Below are positions 33,160 through 44,759 of a DNA stretch of 64,000 nt, one piece after another. How positions within the stretch are numbered: position 1 is the stretch's first letter; each line of letters starts with the position of its first letter. The stretch spans positions 32,558,850 through 32,622,849 of the forward strand of contig CM050452.1 of the NCBI GenBank assembly GCA_027563935.2. Reading direction: 5' to 3'. The stretch is from Costus lasius (taxonomy: Eukaryota > Streptophyta > Magnoliopsida > Zingiberales > Costaceae). A program made the translations under genes and the position numbers. The notes below the pieces were generated by a model. The model saw only the letters and a program-made list of their open reading frames with translations, did not search any database and was not told the origin of the DNA.

Positions 33160-36100
33160 CTAATGGTTGAGAAATCTCAAACCCATATTATTACAGTGCT
33201 GCTCATGCTTCTGCTGCGCCAGAGGCTTGGTAAGCGGGTCTGCCAGATTGTCATCTGTATGAACCTTGCATATTTTGATCTCGCCTCGATCAATGATCTC
33301 CCGGATCAAGTGAAACCGTCTCTGTATGTGCTTGGACTTCTGGTGCGACCGTGGTTCCTTTGCTTGTGCTATTGCTCCAGTGTTATCACAGAAGATAACC
33401 AAAGGATCTGCACTCGAAGGAACGACACCAAGTTCTCTCACGAACTTACGAATCCAGACTGCCTCCTTGGATGCTTCCGAGGCTGCAACATACTCGGCTT
33501 CTGTTGTGGAATCAGCAACAGTTGACTGTTTGAAACTCTTCCACACCACTGCTCCACCATTCAAGCTAAAAACATAGCCTGATTGCGATCGGAAATCATC
33601 CTGGTCCGACTGGAACGAAGCGTCAGTATATCCCTCTATACTGAGTTCTTCCTGACCACCATATATCAAGAACATATCTTTGGTCCTCCGCAGATATTTT
33701 ATAATGTTCTTGACTGCAATCCAGTGCGCCAAACCTGGATTACTTTGGAATCGACTGGTCACGCTTAACCCGTAAGCGACGTCTGGGCGAGTACACAACA
33801 TCGCATACATAATGGACCCAATAGCCGAAGCATAAGGCGTATTGTCCATCTCATCTTTCTCAGTCTGTGTTTGTGGACACTGACTCTTCGAAAGATTCAG
33901 ACCATGTCTGACTGGAAGATATCCACGTTTAGAATTCTCTAAATGGAATCTCTCCAGGACCTTATCGATGTAAGTACTCTGGCACAGCCCGAGAAGCCTC
34001 TTAGATCTATCTCTGTAGATCTTCACACCTAATACATAGGCTGCTTCTCCTAAATCTTTCATCTGGAAACATTTTCCTAACCATGCTTTAACAGCATGCA
34101 GTTCAGGAATATCATTTCCAATGATCAAGATGTCATCGACGTAGAGGATTAGGAATGTAATCACGCTCCCACTAAACCTCTTATACACACACGGGTCATC
34201 TTCGTTCTTGATGAAACCAAACTCAGAGATTGATTCATCAAAACGAATATTCCAGCTCCTAGATGCTTGTTTAAGTCCATAAATGGACTTCTTTAACTTG
34301 CATATTTTATGACGATCTGATGGATTAGTGAAACCTTCAGGTTGTGTCATATACACATCCTCATCCAGATTTCCATTAAGGAAAGCTGTCTTCACATCCA
34401 TCTGCCAGATCTCATAATCGTAATATGCAGCTATCGCGAAAAGAATCCGAATAGACTTAAACATAGCTACAGGTGAGAAAGTTTCATCATAATCTATCCC
34501 GTAGATTTGTTTGAAACCTTTCGCAACTAGCCTGCCTTTATAGGTAACCACGTTACCATCCATGTCAATCTTCTTCTTGAAGATCCATTTACAGCCTATA
34601 GGGATTACTCCCGAAGGCGGATCAACCAAATCCCAGACTTGGTTATCTGACATGGAGTCCATCTCGGCTCGCATAGCTTCAAGCCATCTAGCTGACTCCG
34701 GTCCACTGACCGCATCCGCATAAGTAAGGGGTTCATCATTATCAATGATGTAGACTCCGTCATAGCGCTCAGGCTGTCGACGGATCCTTCCCGATCTTCG
34801 CGGTTCCCGTGATATCTGAGCCTCAGGTTGTTCAATAACCTGATCTACCGGCTCATGCTCATCCAACTGTGCTTGAGCACTTTGTCCTTCCTCTGGATTC
34901 TCATCCAGTTTTATTTCTCTCCCACTGGCCTCTTGCAGAAGAAATTCCTTCTCAAGAAATATGGCCGTCCGAGCAACAAAAACCTTGTTCTCTTTGGGAT
35001 CGTAGAAATAATAACCCTTAGTTTCCTTAGGGTAACCGACAAAGATGCATTTATCAGATCTGCTCTCTAGTTTCCCAGAGGCGAGCTTTTTGACATAAGC
35101 CTCGCAACCCCAGATCCTGATAAATGTCAAGCTAGGCTGTTTCCCATACCATAACTCATATGGCGTCTTTGAAACTGCCTTGGATGGCACTCGGTTTAGT
35201 ACCTTTGCAGCTGTCTCCAGTGCAAAACCCCAAAAGGAGTACGGTAGAGTAGCCTGACTCATCATAGAACGAACCATATCAAGTAACGTTCTATTTCTCC
35301 TCTCGGACACACCATTCCATTGCGGTGTTCCTGGTGGAGTGAGCTGTGAGATAATCCCACACTCCTTCAGATAGTCAGTAAACTCTCGACTTAGGTATTC
35401 ACCACCTCGATCAGAACGAAGTGCCTTGATATTTCGCCTAACTGATTTTGTACTTCATTTTTGAACTCTTTGAACTTGTCAAAAGATTCACTTTTATGTC
35501 TCATTAAAAAGACATAACCATACCTACTGAAATCATCAGTAAAGGTAACGAAGTACTGATAGCCACCTCTGGCATGTTTACTGAAAGGCCCACACACATC
35601 ACTGTGTATAAGGTCAAGTAAACCTGAAGCCCTTTGTCCTTTGTTAGGAAAAGGAGACTTCGTCATTTTACCCATCAAACAAGCTTTGCATGTATCAATC
35701 TCCTCATAGGAGAAAGATCCCAGCAGTCCATGATCATGCAACCGCTTAATGCGCTTCTCGTTTATATGGCCTAAACGACTATGCCATAACAAGGTGCTGT
35801 CATCAGCATACTTGGCTTTCTTGTTATCAATGTTTTGTATAGAATATTCCATGTCCAACATGAATAACCCATTGTTAATTGAACCAGTCGCATACACAAT
35901 ATTATCATAAGTTAAAACACACTTTGAAATCTTGCATTCAAAGGCAAATCCTTTCCTGACAAGAGCAGGAATAGAGATAATATTCTTGGTAATACTGGGT
36001 ACAAAATAACAATTGTTTAATTCTAATACAATGCCAGATGGTAAAGTAATGAAATAGTCTCCTACAGCAACAGCAGCAACCCGTGCCCCGTTTCCGACTC

Positions 36101-37043
36101 GTAGGTCTACCTCATGCTGTCCCACCTGCCTTCTTCTCCTGAGTTCCTGTACATTTGAACAAATGTGAACTCCACATGCAGTGTCCAACACCCATGAAAT
36201 GGAAGAAGATGAAACCATGACTTCTGTCACGTATATACCTGAGCCAGAAGCAATGCTTCCCCTCTTATCTCCTTGGAGCGCTTTACAGTCCTTTTTCCAG
36301 TGACCCAGCTGGCCACAGTGGAAACACCTGTTGTCCTTCGACCGCTTCACCTTCTGTTTCAGAGCCTTGCTGTAATTCTTGACAGGGGCCTTGCCCTTCT
36401 TCCCCTTCTTCTTGTTCCTAGAAGGAACCATTAAGACAGAGGTTGAAGGCTTTCCCTTCAGAGTTTCCTCAGTGGTCAAGAGCATATTCAGCAGCTCTGC
36501 CGGCGTACAATCGATTTTGTTCATATTAAAATTAATGATGAACGCATCGAAAGAGGGCGGGAGAGATTGCAGAATAATATCCACAGCAAGCTCCTGGTTG
36601 ATGGTATGCCCCAGTTTCTCTAGAGCCTCCTTGTGCCCAATCATCTTGAGCACGTGAGCTCCCACTGGGCTCCCTTCAGCCAGTTTGCTCTGAAAGAAGA
36701 GCTTCGTCAGATTATAGCGTTCTGTCCTCGCCTGTGCAGCATACAGCATCTTGAGGTTCGCTATAATCTCTATAGCCGACATATCCTCATGCTGACGCTG
36801 CAGCGGTGGCGTCATAGACGCTAGCATCAGGCAAGCGACATCAATGCTATCATTGACGTGCTTTTCATAGGCATCCCGAACCGCCCTTGCGGCGTTCGGA
36901 GCGGGCTGCGGCGGTATCGCCGTCTCGAGGACATACAGTTTCCTCTCTGCCTTAAGAACGATCTTAAGGTGTCCAAACCAGTCAGAGAAGTTTGGCCCAG
37001 CAAACTTCTCCCTTTCCAGTAGGGATCGCACATTGAAGCTCAT
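33160..37043 (-). pseudogene. Copia B gag-pol polyprotein, one frameshift in integrase
   Basis: Same domain order and motifs as copia A: Gag, CCHC (CFHCGQLGHWKKDC), protease WVLDTACG, integrase zinc site and D-D-E, RT YVDD, RNase H, ending LRFLNH. It has one extra Ser before the protease (SSSSISWVLD). Near 35437 the minus strand lacks one base in the stretch that reads GGCCGAAAT in A, C and D, so the frame shifts and stops at 35391 after residue 550, before the second integrase acid. The downstream part (35310 to 33160) is an intact 716-codon frame with YVDD and the D..CDN..DPLTKP RNase H signature. At the codon where A and C have TAG, B has CAG. Confidence 0.94.
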
Positions 37044-37343
37044 GGTGTTCGTTGCTGCAGGAATCTACAACAAGCAAGAACAGCAAGGTCAGTATCAATG
37101 TTCAGAATCAGTCCAGGACTTAAGAAAGATTCTTTTCTCACTATTTTGTCTGACTGAAAAATCCAGTAAACAGTCCGAAAGAGTAACACTCTTTTAGTGA
37201 GATGGGATCCAGATTTCATACTTGGTCTCCGCGTCCCGCTCAGGCGAGATAAGATGCACAGAGATGACAAGCACTAATTTCTGGTAGGCTGTCCCAGCCA
37301 ATCGCCAACCCGTGCGATTCCCCTTCATCTGGGCAATCCAGCA

Positions 37344-37375
37344 GACTGTGCCAACTGAGTTGGTACAACACAGTC
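37344..37375 (-). other. Leader hairpin 2 of copia B
   Basis: The minus strand has the same GACTGTG-TTGTA-CCAACT-C-AGTTGG-CACAGTC fold as copia A, fully conserved. Confidence 0.6.
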
Positions 37376-37555
37376 TCTGATCCCACAGATGGCTGCCTCC
37401 ATGTGCTACCATATGCGCCACATATGCAGCCTACATGGTCAAGCTGACCTGACCTACTCCCTGGACCACCACGTGCTATGCTGAGCAACGAGAGGGGATA
37501 AATCCCAACTCTGTAACACGCAGGTGAAATCCAGCACCGTCTGAAGATAGATGGA

Positions 37556-37581
37556 CGTGCCCACTGAGTGGGTACAACACG
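37556..37581 (-). other. Leader hairpin 1 of copia B
   Basis: The minus strand has CGTG-TTGTA-CCCACT-C-AGTGGG-CACG, as in copia A. Confidence 0.6.
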
Positions 37582-38677
37582 GCTCCAACGATAGTCAGAA
37601 CGGTGAGGTTTCGCGTCAGAAGGCTTTCGAGCTTGATATGTTAGCGTTGGATTTTAACGGTCTTTTTATCTTCTTAACTATCATTCAAGTCCTATGGTGA
37701 TAGCAGAAGATAAACACATGCAATTCTAATTATGTAAACAATAAATAGAAAGCATGATCTTATGTGGTAAAAGCCCATGAACCCTAGTAAGACCTTAATT
37801 TTCCTTAAGTCTTCACTTGAGCTCTTTTGCATCTCATCTGGTCCAACCCATGGCCCTAGCGCCAAGAGCACCTCAGGTGCGCCACCAGCTGAATGCTCCT
37901 TTGGGATGTGTGCATTTGTGCTCTTGTCTAATCAAATACAATTTGATCTATCTAGACAAGCTTTGACTCGCAGGTCAAATATACAATAAATTAATGAAAA
38001 AGTGATTCGCAGACCACAATAAAATTAACTTATAAATTACCAGGCACGCAGGCCCCAGCACAGCACACAATAGGGCAACCCACATAAGACTAAATAAACA
38101 AGCATATGGTTCAATCAACATGTGATCCAATCAGGAAATAAATTTTTTTTTTGAAAATACCCCATGGCATCAATTTTAATTTCCTTATGAGCCCTATAAC
38201 CTTACAATGGTCCATTGATGGGGATCCACTCATCCATCTAGTTAGATCCTTTGCCCTTGCATGCACCGAGTCCTAACTGACCCGTGTTGACCTAATGGTC
38301 AACCATGCATGCGCCAAGGGCTGAACCACCCTCATGAGTTTTGGCAAGCGGGTGTGACCCCGGGCCTAACTCATGTGTGTTCAATAGTGTCTCAACCAGA
38401 CCTCGCTACACGCCCTAGATGCAGTCAACCCATAGCCACCTTGTGCTTGCGCACAGGTGCTATCAGGTCAACCCATCTAGGCTCTCAGATGGTCTGATCA
38501 GACTAGTTGGATCTAACCTAGAAGATGCTTTCAACCCTATCAACCCATCTAAGGATTTAATATAGTGGCACCTTAGATCTAATCATGCGCGCAAGATATA
38601 AGTTTTGGAAAACTTCTAGAACATGCGCAAACAAACAAACAAACAACATGCTTGCAAGTTGATAACCCTTAGATCTA

Positions 38678-38742
38678 AGGGGGTCCCCTTCAAGGGGGAG
38701 CGCAAACTTTAGGGGGGTCCCCTTCAAGGGGGAGCGCATACT
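38678..38742. repeat. Tandem pair of 32-33 bp units in copia B leader
   Basis: Two units of GGGGGTCCCCTTCAAGGGGG followed by AGCGCA.. in direct repeat. Each unit contains an inverted repeat, and the sequence resembles the extreme end of the copia LTR (compare 11271-11310). Confidence 0.75.
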
Positions 38743-38750
38743 TCATCTAA

Positions 38751-38831
38751 CCATGATACAAGCGCAAATTGATGTAAGCATGATACAAGCGCAACTTCAT
38801 GTAAGCATGATACAAGCGCAACTACATGTAA
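38751..38831. repeat. Three 27-bp tandem units in copia B leader
   Basis: CATGATACAAGCGCAA followed by a variable part and ATGTAAG, at 38751-38777, 38778-38804 and 38805-38831. Confidence 0.85.
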
Positions 38832-38916
38832 ACAAAGCATACATCAAGTAAAAGTAAGCGCAACATGTATGGATCACAAGGACTTGAAGCAATCATATAG
38901 ATCATATCAAGAACCA

Positions 38917-38928
38917 GCTCTGATACCA
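38917..38928 (-). other. Primer binding site of copia B (tRNA-iMet)
   Basis: The minus strand reads TGGTATCAGAGC two bases from the 5' LTR end (38931). Confidence 0.92.
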
Positions 38929-38930
38929 AT

Positions 38931-39830
38931 TGAAGGAACCCCTAGTTCAAAAGGGGGGAGAAACCCTAAACTTGCGATTCTAACAAGCATGGCGAAAAGG
39001 GTTTCTAAACAAGATCGAATATGATAACTATATGATCAACTTGAAGTTATGAGAACTCATACCAAGGCCATGAAGAGGGTGGCGGCTTGGAAGCAAGAGA
39101 TCAAAGTAGGTCTCCTCTTCAAGTTCACACACAAGATGAGGGGTGGCTACCCTTTAGGATCTTCCTTGTGCTAGCAAGAGATCCCAATGTCCTTGTCGTG
39201 TGTTGAGATGCGCTTGGCCGAGAGCTACCGTCTCCCAGAATCCTCTTTCGTCCAACGAAGATGACAATTCAGTAAAACCGATTTGCGTTAAGCCTTCTCC
39301 AATCAAGTCATGGCGTTACACTTCCATAAATGGAAGGTTTTCAAGCCATGCACTCACTTGAAGGAAAAACCGCCCAACAAGCCTTTACACCTTGAACCAT
39401 ACGTTCACCCATGTGAACCGGTTCAAGTCAATTAGGTTCAACCCAATTCGGTTCATTAAACCAGCCCAAGCCATGGTCTAGATCTCTTTGAAGCAAATGG
39501 TTCAAGATCTAACCATTCATCTCTTGATGCTCTTGATCTCTATGATCTAGCATCCAAACTCTCGATCGAAGCTTACCGATCTCAAGCCCCAATCAATCAA
39601 ACATGATCAGACTAGATCTCACTTACAATCAGAGTCTGAACTCGTTTAAACTGAGTCTAAACAGTTCAGTCCACACGATCTGACTTAAGTAAGCCATATC
39701 ATCAAATTGTGCGACCCTGAGGGTTTCCTCTAAATGTCGGTAACGATAACTTACGTTATCACGATCAGTGAGGGGTATCTAGCAACACATCACTGTCTCC
39801 CGATATAAAGGAAAGAGTCTTCCAAGACTC
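38931..39830 (-). mobile_element. Copia B 5' LTR, inner part
   Basis: 900 bp adjoining the primer site, matching 31491-32389. It is cut after GACTC (39826-39830) by a solo LTR. Confidence 0.94.
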
Positions 39831-41564
39831 TGAAGGAACCCTTTCAGGAGGGGAGCGCAAAACCTATTGTGAGAAGAACCCCTTTCATGAGGGGGGCGCA
39901 AGTCATATGTTTCTTTCTCATAGAAGCGGAATTAGGGTTTCCACATAAGATCGCATTCTATACTTTCATATAATCAACTTGAATAACAAGTGAGAGATTC
40001 GTTACCATGGCCATGGGAAGGTGCGGCTTGGAAGAAGAAAGATCGAAGGGATCTTCTCCAAAGAAATCACACACAAGGGATGAAAGCTTCCTCCTTGCGC
40101 AACTCTTGTGCTAGCAAGATTGCCAAGCTTTTCCAACCGTGTGTAGGAGATTAGATGAAAAGGGCTTCCTTCTTTTCGAGAGCTCTTCTTCCTTGGCGCA
40201 AGAACGATGCCTTCCACACGAGCAAGCCGTTCCCAAAACCACGTCCAAGAAGCAAAACCGAAAAACATTAGAGAGACATCAAGCCATGAACGCATATGCG
40301 TTATGCTTTTGGAACTTTCCAAAATTGGCAACGATTAAGAGTTGGCGTTCACGTTTCCATGAACCAAACGCAACCTCTTCTCCCTCTTGAACCAAGCGCT
40401 CAACCCATGAGCCGGTTCAATATCCTTGGTTCAATAGCGAAACCAAATCAGCCCATAAATTAAGTCTAGATCAAATTAGACCCCAAGGTCCTAGATCTGA
40501 CCATTCATCATCTGACGCTTCTGATCGCATCGATCTAGCATCATCTCTCTCGATCGAAGCTTACCGATCTAAAGCTCTAATCAATCAAACATGATCAGAC
40601 CAGATCTCACTTACAATCAGAGATTAAATCTCTTTAAACTGAACCAAAACAATTCAGTCCACACGATCTGACTTAAGGAAGCCATATCACCAAATTGTGC
40701 GACCCTGAGGGTTTCCTTTAAATGTCGGTAACGATAACTTACGTTATCACGATCAGTGAGGGGTATCTAGCAACACATCACTGTCTCCCGATATAAAGGA
40801 AAGAGTCTTCCAAGACTACTCCCAAACCATAGCACAAGTGTGACTCAATTCACAAGGCATACATGTGTCCTTTGCCACTGGATGTTCTTATTGGACAAGC
40901 GGGTCAAGCTTGTAACTCCAATACGATGAGCATGATTAGATCAGATGCACATAGTCATCTGGGTATGGCCATACACTATCTCAATCATCTCATATAGGGG
41001 GGCCCTTAGAACACTACACTCCTTAAACAAGGAGACGGCAATCCTATGTCTATCACTAGTGCCCTAACCTGATTCAAGCTCACCATCCAAGATAGTCTAT
41101 AATCATTATGTTTCAAATGATATTGAACTACCTCAAGACAATGACAATCATCATTCAGAAACACAAGTGATCTCAAGTCAGAGGACATGTGCCACTTGCT
41201 GCTTACAAGGATCATTCATATTGTGACAAGCAATGGAATATCCCAGTAGGGTCTGTCCAGTACATCCAATGTACCCATGAGTCTACGTCTTATTCCATGC
41301 TCGAAGCATCCTATAAGATTAGCACTCATATTAGTCTCAATCATATCAAGGCTGTCTCATGTTCACCAAGATATCTCGACTAAGGACATATAGCCTGTCA
41401 GCCTAGCTGAACAGCTTTGAGACAGTATTCAGAAGTACACTTATTACAGCAGACAAGGTAACAACCTGAATAATAACCATGCCTTTATAAACTTAAGAGT
41501 TTATTACATGATACTAATACAATCCCAAGGCCTCAAACATTAGCCTTAAGGGCATACCCCAACA
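39831..41564 (-). mobile_element. Copia solo LTR (minus) inside copia B's 5' LTR
   Basis: 1,734 bp from TGTTGGGGTATGCCC (minus strand, at 41564) to 39831, with TSD GACTC (39826-39830 and 41565-41569). It has no internal region. Its sequence differs clearly from B's own LTR, so it is an independent insertion. The antisense frame is at 41189-41383. Confidence 0.93.
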
Positions 41565-41569
41565 GACTC

Positions 41570-42319
41570 CACCCAAACCATAGCACAAGTGTGAATCAAC
41601 TCACTTGGCATACATGTGTCCTTTGCCACTGGATGTTCTTATTGGACAAGCGGGTCAAGCTTGTAACTCCAATATGATGAGCATGATTAGATCAGATGAA
41701 CATAGTCATCTAGGTATGGCCATACACTATCTCAATCATCTCATATCGGGGGGGCCCCTTAGAACATCACACTCCTTGAACAAGGAGACGGCAATCCTTT
41801 ATCTATCACAAGAGCCCTAACCTGACTCAAGCTCACCATCCAAGATAGTCTATAATCATTATGTTTCAAATGATATTGAACTACCTCAAAACAATGACAA
41901 TCATCATTTAGAAACACAAGTGATCTCAAGTCAAAGGACATGTGCCACTTGCTGCTTATAAGGATCATTCACATTGTGACAAGCAATGGAATATCCCAGT
42001 AGGGTCTGTCCAGTACATCCAATGTACCCATGAGTCTACATCTTATTCCATGCTCGAAGCATCCTATAAGATTAGCACACATATTAGTCTCAATCATATC
42101 AAGGTTGTCTCATGTTCACCAAGATATCTCGACTAAGGACAAAGAGCATGTCAGCCCAGCTGAACAGCTTTGAGACATTATTCAGAAGTACACTTATTAT
42201 AGCAGACAAGGTAACAATCTGAATAACAACCATGCCTTTATAAAACACAAGAGTTTCTTACATGATACTTATTACAATCCCAAGGCCTCAAACATTAGCC
42301 TTAAGGGCATACTCCAACA
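41570..42319 (-). mobile_element. Copia B 5' LTR, outer part
   Basis: The remaining 750 bp of the 5' LTR, starting on the minus strand at 42319 with TGTTGGAGTATGCCC. The right TSD TTAAC is at 42320-42324. Confidence 0.94.
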
Positions 42320-42324
42320 TTAAC

Positions 42325-43238
42325 TTCTTTCCCAACCTTTGTGATTGCGCCTAGGGTGAATTGTCACCCTTGCCCATGGCTTGTTAAGCCTATAAATTGT
42401 AATCCTCCCCTCCTTGTCTATTAGTTGCCTAGTTGAAAAAAAAACCTTGTGTTAGCATTGGTGCTTGTGTCGCCTAAGAGTTTTCTACCTTTCCCCCTTC
42501 CTCTAAAGGGCCGAGCCCTTTCCCTTCTCCCCTCTCTTCTCAAGTCCTCAACGCAACCTAACCTATTGAAGATCTTTTACACACCCTTTGGCGAGTCCTA
42601 AAGAAGATCTCTCAACCTTGGTCTCGGCAAGACACTAGGAGATTCTTGGAGGCATCATCACTCTCGGCCAACAAAGAGGCTTGCATCTTGGAGACTTTCG
42701 GCTAAGTTCCTTCCCTCTCCTTTCTTTAGATCTTAAGAACTTGGCTCTACACTAATCTTAATTCTTATTCAAGGTGGCACAAGGATTTGGAGACCTCTTC
42801 CTAAGCGCAAGGCTTTCTTCTCCCTCCCCCTTTCTCTTTAGTCAAAGTGTTAAGGGAACTTGTGAGGCTTAACCTCCCCCTTAGATTTGTTTTGTAATAT
42901 GAATCCGTGGTCTGTGCGGATCTCGATTGATTGTGTTTGCTTGTAATGATGCAATACCTTCCATCAGAGTAGGACCGTTGAAGATCGGGACGATACGATC
43001 CTTCTATGCTCAAGGATCGCACTGTGAGTATTCCTACTAGTCATTTCATTTCATAGTTTAAAGTGCTCTTTCTTTTAGTAGTAACTTAGTGTCGCTTCCT
43101 TTATTTATAAAATACAAAAAATATATTTTCCAACTCCGTTAGAGTAAATTCGGGTTTTTATCTAAAAATACAAAAAAATTATTTTCTTAAAGCGTTGTTT
43201 GAATGCACCCTTACTTGTGAGTGATCCCACCTCCATCA
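42325..43238 (+). mobile_element. Gypsy F 3' LTR, part 2
   Basis: 914 bp finishing the 3' LTR and ending CCTCCATCA. It includes the TATA motif at 42391-42398 and the uninterrupted target site of H1 (GTTGA at about 42432-42436). It is followed by TSD ATTGT (43239-43243). Confidence 0.92.
42391..42398 (+). promoter_or_regulatory. TATA box of gypsy F LTR (3' copy)
   Basis: CCTATAAATTGTAATCC, identical to the 5' copy. Here it is not disturbed by an insertion, so read-out transcription to the right is possible. Confidence 0.55.
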
Positions 43239-43533
43239 ATTGTTGCTTTGGCGTGAGGGTGAGCGTTGGTCGTTGGATGAGATCCTTTGTTTCCTCTTGT
43301 GCAGGCGCAAATATGTTCTTTACTGGGCTTGGGCTTGGACATCTGGTGCTTGAATGTCTTGAGTTTCTCTTGTGCTTGAAGTGATTTCTTCTGTTATTTA
43401 GCTTGCTTTATTGGTTGACTTGCTAGCTTATTTGTGAGCCTCTGAACCTTTGTCTACGGTAGTCGTAGACTCCACTTGTACCTTCTTGGCCTGTGGTTTC
43501 TACCCCCATCATAGACTCTAAGCGGGTGTTAGC
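43239..43533. other. Host fragment K-3, unclassified
   Basis: 295 bp between gypsy F and H2. Its start (GCTTTGGCGTGAGGGTGAGC and what follows) resembles 20749-20780 on the left side of F, so the target was a short imperfect direct repeat. No gene, primer site or structured repeat seen. The last five bases (TTAGC, 43529-43533) should be the left TSD of H2. Confidence 0.5.
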
Positions 43534-44124
43534 TGTTGGTGTTTATGCCCTGCAGACCAATGTTTGGACATGGTCGGGCATTGTTTGAATGTACTTTGAT
43601 GGAATTGTTATTCTTTATAAAGGCATGGTCGTTATTATGCAGACTTCTCTACCTGCATTGATGTATTGAGTTGCATGTATAATGTCCCAGGAGTTTGGAT
43701 TGGATCCATTCTCATAAGAAATCCCCATACAAGGTACCTTAGCAGATATGGGACAGCTTTGGTACATGTGAGACTTGTGTATGGGCTGGTTAAGTGCGGG
43801 GCATAGTAACGCAGACATACAGGTGCATTGGATGCACTGGAGTGATCCACCGTGAGGATTGACTTGTCTAGTCAACAAGTCAATCTCACATGCAAGAGGT
43901 TTGCGTTGATCCTTAGACTTGAGGTATCCATGTCTAGATTTGATGATGGGTATGCTTTGATACAGTCTTACGTCTCTCCGTAATTGGGAGACCAAAACGA
44001 CTGTCATTGGGCATGTCATAAGTCACGTAGAGACATGGGTGACCAATAGTAGGATTTGCCCCTTCCTTATTGGAAGCATGATATCCACTCGGGGCGCCCC
44101 ACCTTATTGGTGTATGACAGGAAT

Positions 44125-44136
44125 GTGTGGCCACAC
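44125..44136. promoter_or_regulatory. 12-bp palindrome in H2 LTR, paired variant
   Basis: GTGTGGCCACAC. It replaces GTATGGCCATAC of H1 and the main copia LTR by one change in each arm, keeping perfect symmetry. Confidence 0.5.
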
Positions 44137-44759
44137 TTATTGAGTCATGACCAATGCATTGGATTGATAAACTTGAGACTAATCCAATGGCAGGATATCA
44201 GCTTAGGCAAAGGGATCTATAATGCAATGGGAATCCTCGCTGCTTGTTAGGAGTTGTTGCCATAATGACTTAAGTCCTATGATATGGGTAGTAGTGATGT
44301 GTTGCTAGATACCCCTCACTACTTATGATGTTTACATCATTGCCATCGTCATATGGATCCAACAGGGTCACACGCAATAGACTCTTGACATTGCTTTAAT
44401 CAGAAGCCTTAGGATCAATAACTTGGATCCATTTGGAAGATTTCGTCAGCGCCAATGGGCCTGATGAGTTGGAAGAAAGTTATTGGAGCCAAATTTCATT
44501 TTTGGCAGGTTGACTCAAAATTGACCTAGATTGATCACATTTGGATTAGGGTTGCATTGGATTGGATCCAATGGCTTAATCAACCTATGCTATGAAGTTT
44601 GGGCTAGCTCATTATCCAATGAGGCCCAATAATTAGTTGTCATGAAGAAAGAATTGGCTAAAAGGGTATAATGGGGAGAAGTCTTCACCCATTAGCGCCT
44701 AGGAGCATAATGGGGTGAAGTGGGCGGTTTTACTTCATTAAGGAAGTAAAAGGCACCTT

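Larger units (their letters stand above)
37044..38930 (-). mobile_element. Copia B 5' leader
   Basis: 1,887 nt. It contains hairpin 2 (37344-37375) and hairpin 1 (37556-37581), the splice-acceptor-like GTTGTAG just before the ATG, and, near the primer site, two short tandem arrays not seen in A or D. No gene. The primer binding site TGGTATCAGAGC is at 38917-38928. Confidence 0.82.
31491..42319 (-). mobile_element. Copia element B (minus), with a nested copia solo LTR
   Basis: TSD TTAAC (31486-31490 and 42320-42324). The 3' LTR is 31491-33139 (1,649 bp); the 5' LTR is 38931-39830 plus 41570-42319 (1,650 bp), split by a solo LTR. Both LTRs share a variant start TGTTGGAGTATGCCC, confirming they are a pair, and differ at about seven places (roughly 0.4%). 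The body without the nested LTR is 9,090 bp. One frameshift breaks the polyprotein. Confidence 0.95.
20810..43238 (+). mobile_element. Gypsy element F (CRM-like), internally deleted, with five nested insertions
   Basis: Plus-strand Ty3/gypsy element with TSD ATTGT (20805-20809 and 43239-43243) and ends TGATGGAG..CTCCATCA. The 5' LTR is split in three (20810-21238, 24203-24572, 28134-28935; 1,601 bp in total). The 3' LTR lacks its first 303 bp and is split in two (31107-31490, 42325-43238; 1,298 bp). About six differences were seen over the shared 1,298 bp. A deletion removed most of RT, RNase H, integrase and the start of the 3' LTR. Nested inside are a gypsy-type solo LTR, H1 with a copia solo LTR in it, and copia B with another copia solo LTR in it. 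Confidence 0.9.

Noticed and set aside
33082..33525. 147-codon open frame opposite copia B RNase H (also 16665-17108 in A)
   Set aside because: It is the shadow of the conserved RNase H reading frame and runs into the LTR; no domain of its own.
38751..38831. CRISPR-like array
   Set aside because: Three contiguous 27-bp units without spacers, inside a plant retrotransposon leader.
43615..44019. 134-codon antisense frame in H2
   Set aside because: Lies wholly within LTR sequence, has no recognisable domain and is not open in H1.
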